Positions 5,545 through 8,134 of a stretch of 8,134 nucleotides of DNA are shown piece after piece. The DNA comes from Acidobacteriota bacterium (lineage in GTDB: Bacteria; Acidobacteriota; Terriglobia; UBA7540), in NCBI GenBank assembly GCA_021780055.1, contig JAJXZM010000087.1, positions 1 through 8,134 on the forward strand. Reading direction: 5' to 3'. The notes below the pieces were generated by a model, which searched no databases, had not been told where the DNA came from, and saw only the letters and a list, made by a program, of their open reading frames with translations. Made by a program: the position numbers and the translations under genes. Position 1 is the first letter of the stretch; every line of letters starts with the position of its first letter.

Positions 5545-7803
5545 CTATCGATTTAACAACTCCTGGTCATACTCGAGTTCCTGGACCCGGCTATTCGGTT
5601 TCGCCGCCTTGGTGGCACGTCTTCGGCCTTCTATGTCCAGATAGATTTTTCGATACGCTGCCACGCCTCGTTCAAGCGAGAAGTGGCGGCGCGCAGCTTC
5701 CACACATCGGGCCCCTGTTCCCTCCTCCATGCAAAGCGCAAGCAATTCGCGGACCGCCGCCCGGCGTGCTTCGGGTGAAAACTCTCGCATCACAACCCCC
5801 GCGCGCTCTCGGGAAACAACCGGCTCCATGTCGCCCACGCCCGCGTTGACCAGGCAGGGAATTCCGCAGCCCAGAAACTCGCCCAGGCGCGTTGGGGCCG
5901 AACTCTTCTTTGAAAAGACCGGCTTGATAAAAAAGGCCGCGGCATCCATACGCCGCATCCACTCGGGAACCTCGCGATATTCCACGGAGCACAACTCCGC
6001 CCTGTCAATCGGGACGCCGCACGCTCTGATTCTGGCCCGAACATAATCATGATCGCCTCGGTTCAGGACCAGCAGGCGGGCGTCCGGGCGTTCCTTCAGC
6101 AGTTCTCTGAAGCACTCGAGAACTTCGTCAAACAGATAAAACGTTCCCACCGATCCCACGTATCCCAGCACGAATCCCTGGTGCGCGTCGCCATTCCTTC
6201 GATCTCCGGGGCGGAACAACTCCAGGTCCGTGCAGGTCGGTATCACTTCAAACCTGGTGTTGCGCGCTCGCAGGTAAGGGAACTCCCGCATCGCTTCCAC
6301 GCCGGCCCGGGTCAATGAAACCACCACGTCCGCCCGCGTCAGCAATCTCTTTTCGAACCACTTTGCCGCCCGGTACACGCCGGAGCCATGCCGCCACGCG
6401 CCGCCGTCCACTTTTTCGTCCGGCCAGAAGCCGCGCATATCGAAAATGACCCTTATTCCCGTCACGCACTTGAGGGCGAGCCCGATCACGCCCGGCACGT
6501 ATCCCCGCACGTGCACAACCCGTGGACGCCGCCACAAAGCGAACCCCGCACCCCGCAAAATGCCATGGACAATATCGAACGCCGTGGCGGGCACGCTGGG
6601 CCGCTTGTGGTAGCGCAAGGGAATCCACTGGATCCCCGCGGTCTCAAGCTGTTTCTGCAACTGCCGCCGGCGCTGGCTGTCCCGCAAGTCCTGCGGCTTC
6701 TCAAAACTCAGGATGGTAAATGCAAACTCGCCGGCCAGCGCGCGCAGATATGGCAGCACCTGCGACTGTCCCAGCGGCTCCATCAGGCCGTCATAAGTGA
6801 TGTAAAGCACCCGCGCCCGCAGCGGGGCATCCGCCCTTGCATGTCTTGCGTGGCGTTTCGCCAGCCGGTCGTTCAGTCGCAATCCGATTGCTGCCGGCAG
6901 CGCGGCCAGCCACAGCACCCGCGCCCGCATCGATCCCAGTTCTGCAAGCTGAGTTCGCGCCGATGCACCCTGCATCCAGGAAAACCGCACATAGTTGGCC
7001 GCCGCCTTATAGAAGCGAAGCGGCGCATAGGGAAGCCATCTGAACTGGTGCTTCAGCAGGCTCAGGTGGGCGGCCCTGATTCCCGGCGCGTGTTTCAAGC
7101 CGTCTCTGGCGCTGAGCCCGCTCGACAGATGCTCAGCCACGTCTGCGCGATCCTCCGTGTGATAAACGCGCAGCCTCTGATTCACATGCCTTTGAATGTA
7201 CGATGCGGCCACGCGATTAATAATCGTGCCTTCGGGAAGGCAGTTTCGGTAACCCGGAATCAGCTCGAAAGGGTATTTCCTGATGACCTCTGCCAGGTAG
7301 CACTGCCATGTCTCATGGAAGAGTTTTATGCGGAACGCTACCTCCTGGGGAGTGCAATCGAGCGGTGACGTTGGCAGGTCCGGCCCAACGGGCGCACCGT
7401 TCTGGTCAAGTGCAAGCGCCGTGACGCCTGAAAACCGGCCCCGCTCTCCCTCGGGGATGCTTTCCCACACGTCCTTAAAATTCTCCAGCGCCCGCGGAAC
7501 GCACTCGTCGTCGGAGTCGAGACAAACGAAGAACTCGCCTCGGGCAAGTCCCAGCGCGCGGTTCCACGCCCCCGCCTTGTTCGCATTCTCCTGGTACACG
7601 TAGCGGACCGGAAAGTTCGCTTCCCGCCGCCAGCTTTCCACCAGTTCGCGTGTGTTGTCGGTTGAGCCGTCGTCAATCACCAGCCATTCAAAGTCCCGCA
7701 GCGTCTGGCGCGTCAGGCTTTCGTACGGCCGCCGCAGCGTTTTGGCCCGGTTGTAGGTGGGAGTAAAGATTGTAAACAACGGGACGTTATCCATTATAAG
7801 CAT
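5545..7803 (-). CDS. Two-domain glycosyltransferase: N-terminal GT2 (GT-A fold) fused to C-terminal GT4 (GT-B fold)
   Basis: One uninterrupted 752-residue frame holds two different glycosyltransferases. The GT2 part (about 8-210) has FTPTYNRAKTL (13-23), VIDDGSTDNT (42-51) and the metal-binding CLDSDDE (94-100), then a helical tail to about 315. A basic linker (KRHARHARADAPLR, about 316-329) leads to the GT4 part (about 330-725), with RVLYITYDGLMEPLGQSQVLPYL (331-353), IFDMRGFWPDE (453-463), VVSLTRA (494-500), VLGYVGSVGTF (545-555) and SAPTRLGEFLGCGIPCLVN (635-653). In the last, E642 matches the second Glu of the EX7E motif but S634 replaces the first. The protein should add two sugars, perhaps in succession, at the inner membrane face; donors are unknown. 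ATG 7803 lies seven bases after the upstream stop. ATG 7794, three codons later, has GGA eight bases before it and is an equal choice. The frame stays open upstream to 8067, but that extension has no glycosyltransferase character and overlaps the better upstream coding frame. Confidence 0.9.
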   Translation of the reverse strand: MLIMDNVPLFTIFTPTYNRAKTLRRPYESLTRQTLRDFEWLVIDDGSTDNTRELVESWRREANFPVRYVYQENANKAGAWNRALGLARGEFFVCLDSDDECVPRALENFKDVWESIPEGERGRFSGVTALALDQNGAPVGPDLPTSPLDCTPQEVAFRIKLFHETWQCYLAEVIRKYPFELIPGYRNCLPEGTIINRVAASYIQRHVNQRLRVYHTEDRADVAEHLSSGLSARDGLKHAPGIRAAHLSLLKHQFRWLPYAPLRFYKAAANYVRFSWMQGASARTQLAELGSMRARVLWLAALPAAIGLRLNDRLAKRHARHARADAPLRARVLYITYDGLMEPLGQSQVLPYLRALAGEFAFTILSFEKPQDLRDSQRRRQLQKQLETAGIQWIPLRYHKRPSVPATAFDIVHGILRGAGFALWRRPRVVHVRGYVPGVIGLALKCVTGIRVIFDMRGFWPDEKVDGGAWRHGSGVYRAAKWFEKRLLTRADVVVSLTRAGVEAMREFPYLRARNTRFEVIPTCTDLELFRPGDRRNGDAHQGFVLGYVGSVGTFYLFDEVLECFRELLKERPDARLLVLNRGDHDYVRARIRACGVPIDRAELCSVEYREVPEWMRRMDAAAFFIKPVFSKKSSAPTRLGEFLGCGIPCLVNAGVGDMEPVVSRERAGVVMREFSPEARRAAVRELLALCMEEGTGARCVEAARRHFSLERGVAAYRKIYLDIEGRRRATKAAKPNSRVQELEYDQELLNR

Positions 7804-7810
7804 CCGGTCT

Positions 7811-8134
7811 CTACTGCGCAGCGCCGCTGTCAGAGCCCTTCGGGCATGCCTGCCTCGCGATACCATGCTGGCCACGCCACTTGGCCAGGCGTGTGAAGCG
7901 CTCAGCGCCCAAGGTTCCCACGCCGACCGTCCGCATGACCTCTTTCCTGAGCGCTGCCCCTGTCCAATACCCCTTTGCTGCGCACCTTCCGAACTTTTGC
8001 AACGCAGCACACACCCGGCCTTCGTACAGTGCCGATAGGTACTCATACTCGAGTTGCTTGGCCTCAATACGGGTGTTAAGGAGCTCAGGCCTCCGGCGGT
8101 TTAAGATGTCTGCCGTCGCCCGCACCGTATTTAG
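7811..8134 (-). CDS. C-terminal end of an unidentified protein, possibly a glycosyltransferase (cut by right window edge)
   Basis: The last 107 codons of a protein that enters from the right edge and ends at TAG 7811-7813. The frame is open to the edge (it begins LNTVRATADIL), so the GTG at 8125 need not be its start. The sequence has the look of real protein: a helical region EAKQLEYEYLSALYEGRVCAALQKFGRCAAKGYW, then RKEVMRTVGVGTLG and a basic tail FTRLAKWRGQHGIAR. Tails with a short helical repeat followed by a small hydrophobic/basic segment are common at the ends of GT2-type glycosyltransferases in such operons, and the position just before another glycosyltransferase agrees. No catalytic motif lies in this part, so the assignment is tentative. 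The stop lies seven bases before the next gene's start, typical of operon spacing. The competing frame over the same bases (the upstream extension of the next gene) is rich in Arg/Ser/Trp and looks non-coding. Confidence 0.65.
   Translation of the reverse strand, partial: LNTVRATADILNRRRPELLNTRIEAKQLEYEYLSALYEGRVCAALQKFGRCAAKGYWTGAALRKEVMRTVGVGTLGAERFTRLAKWRGQHGIARQACPKGSDSGAAQ

Noticed and set aside
6388..7368. A 326-codon open frame on the plus strand, antisense to the GT2-GT4 gene
   Set aside because: Its product is rich in His, Arg, Pro and Gln with no domain or membrane pattern, and it mirrors a gene with clear motifs. It is the expected shadow of a GC-rich coding strand.
5567..8055. 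A 13-base identical string (TCATACTCGAGTT) at 5567-5579 and 8043-8055 as a repeat or attachment-site pair
   Set aside because: Both copies lie inside coding sequence reading LEY, flanks do not match, and no integrase or mobile gene is present. Chance is the simplest explanation.
7804..8067. N-terminal extension of the fused glycosyltransferase to the ATG at 8067
   Set aside because: No glycosyltransferase similarity, biased composition and a 257-base overlap with the more credible upstream frame ending at 7811.
1..8134. CRISPR arrays, tRNA or rRNA genes, transposases, toxin-antitoxin or defence genes
   Set aside because: No spaced direct repeats, no RNA gene signatures and no such protein motifs were seen on either strand; nearly all bases are taken by the seven genes.

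Overview
The window is a compact, all-minus-strand stretch of a bacterial surface- or exo-polysaccharide biosynthesis locus. Seven genes are visible, five complete and two cut by the window edges. Transcription runs from the right edge to the left, so the first gene in the transcript is the one cut at the right. No RNA gene, CRISPR array, insertion sequence, phage gene or integrase was seen, and no gene-free stretch exceeds 73 bases. Moderately high GC, the lack of mobile-element genes and the resemblance of the proteins to environmental O-antigen/EPS loci suggest a free-living, probably Gram-negative bacterium. Acidobacteriota or a deltaproteobacterial-type lineage is a guess; nothing here fixes the phylum.

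Layout in transcription order (right to left): (1) the C-terminal 107 codons of an unidentified protein, possibly a glycosyltransferase (7811-8134, cut); (2) a 752-residue protein joining a GT2-type and a GT4-type glycosyltransferase in one chain (5545-7803); (3) a membrane-anchored YdcF/ElyC-like DUF218 protein (4594-5496); (4) a glutamine-dependent asparagine synthetase-type amidotransferase, AsnB family, with both active sites intact (2589-4532); (5) a protein with about a dozen membrane segments, best read as a candidate Wzy-like polysaccharide polymerase (1266-2579); (6) a class I SAM-dependent methyltransferase (411-1265); (7) the N-terminal 112 residues of a GT4-type glycosyltransferase (1-337, cut).

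Intergenic gaps are 7, 48, 61, 9, 0 and 73 bases, so one polycistronic transcript is likely, with its promoter beyond the right edge. A working model, by inference, is that the glycosyltransferases build a lipid-linked repeat unit on the inner membrane face. The amidotransferase and methyltransferase would decorate it, the multi-spanning protein would polymerise it, and the DUF218 protein would act in envelope or lipid-carrier metabolism. Initiating transferase, flippase, chain-length regulator and export genes are not in the window and would be expected outside it.

I did not find a clearly new class of system. The items most worth following are the GT2-GT4 fusion, the unassigned polymerase candidate, and the amidotransferase and DUF218 protein inside a polysaccharide operon.
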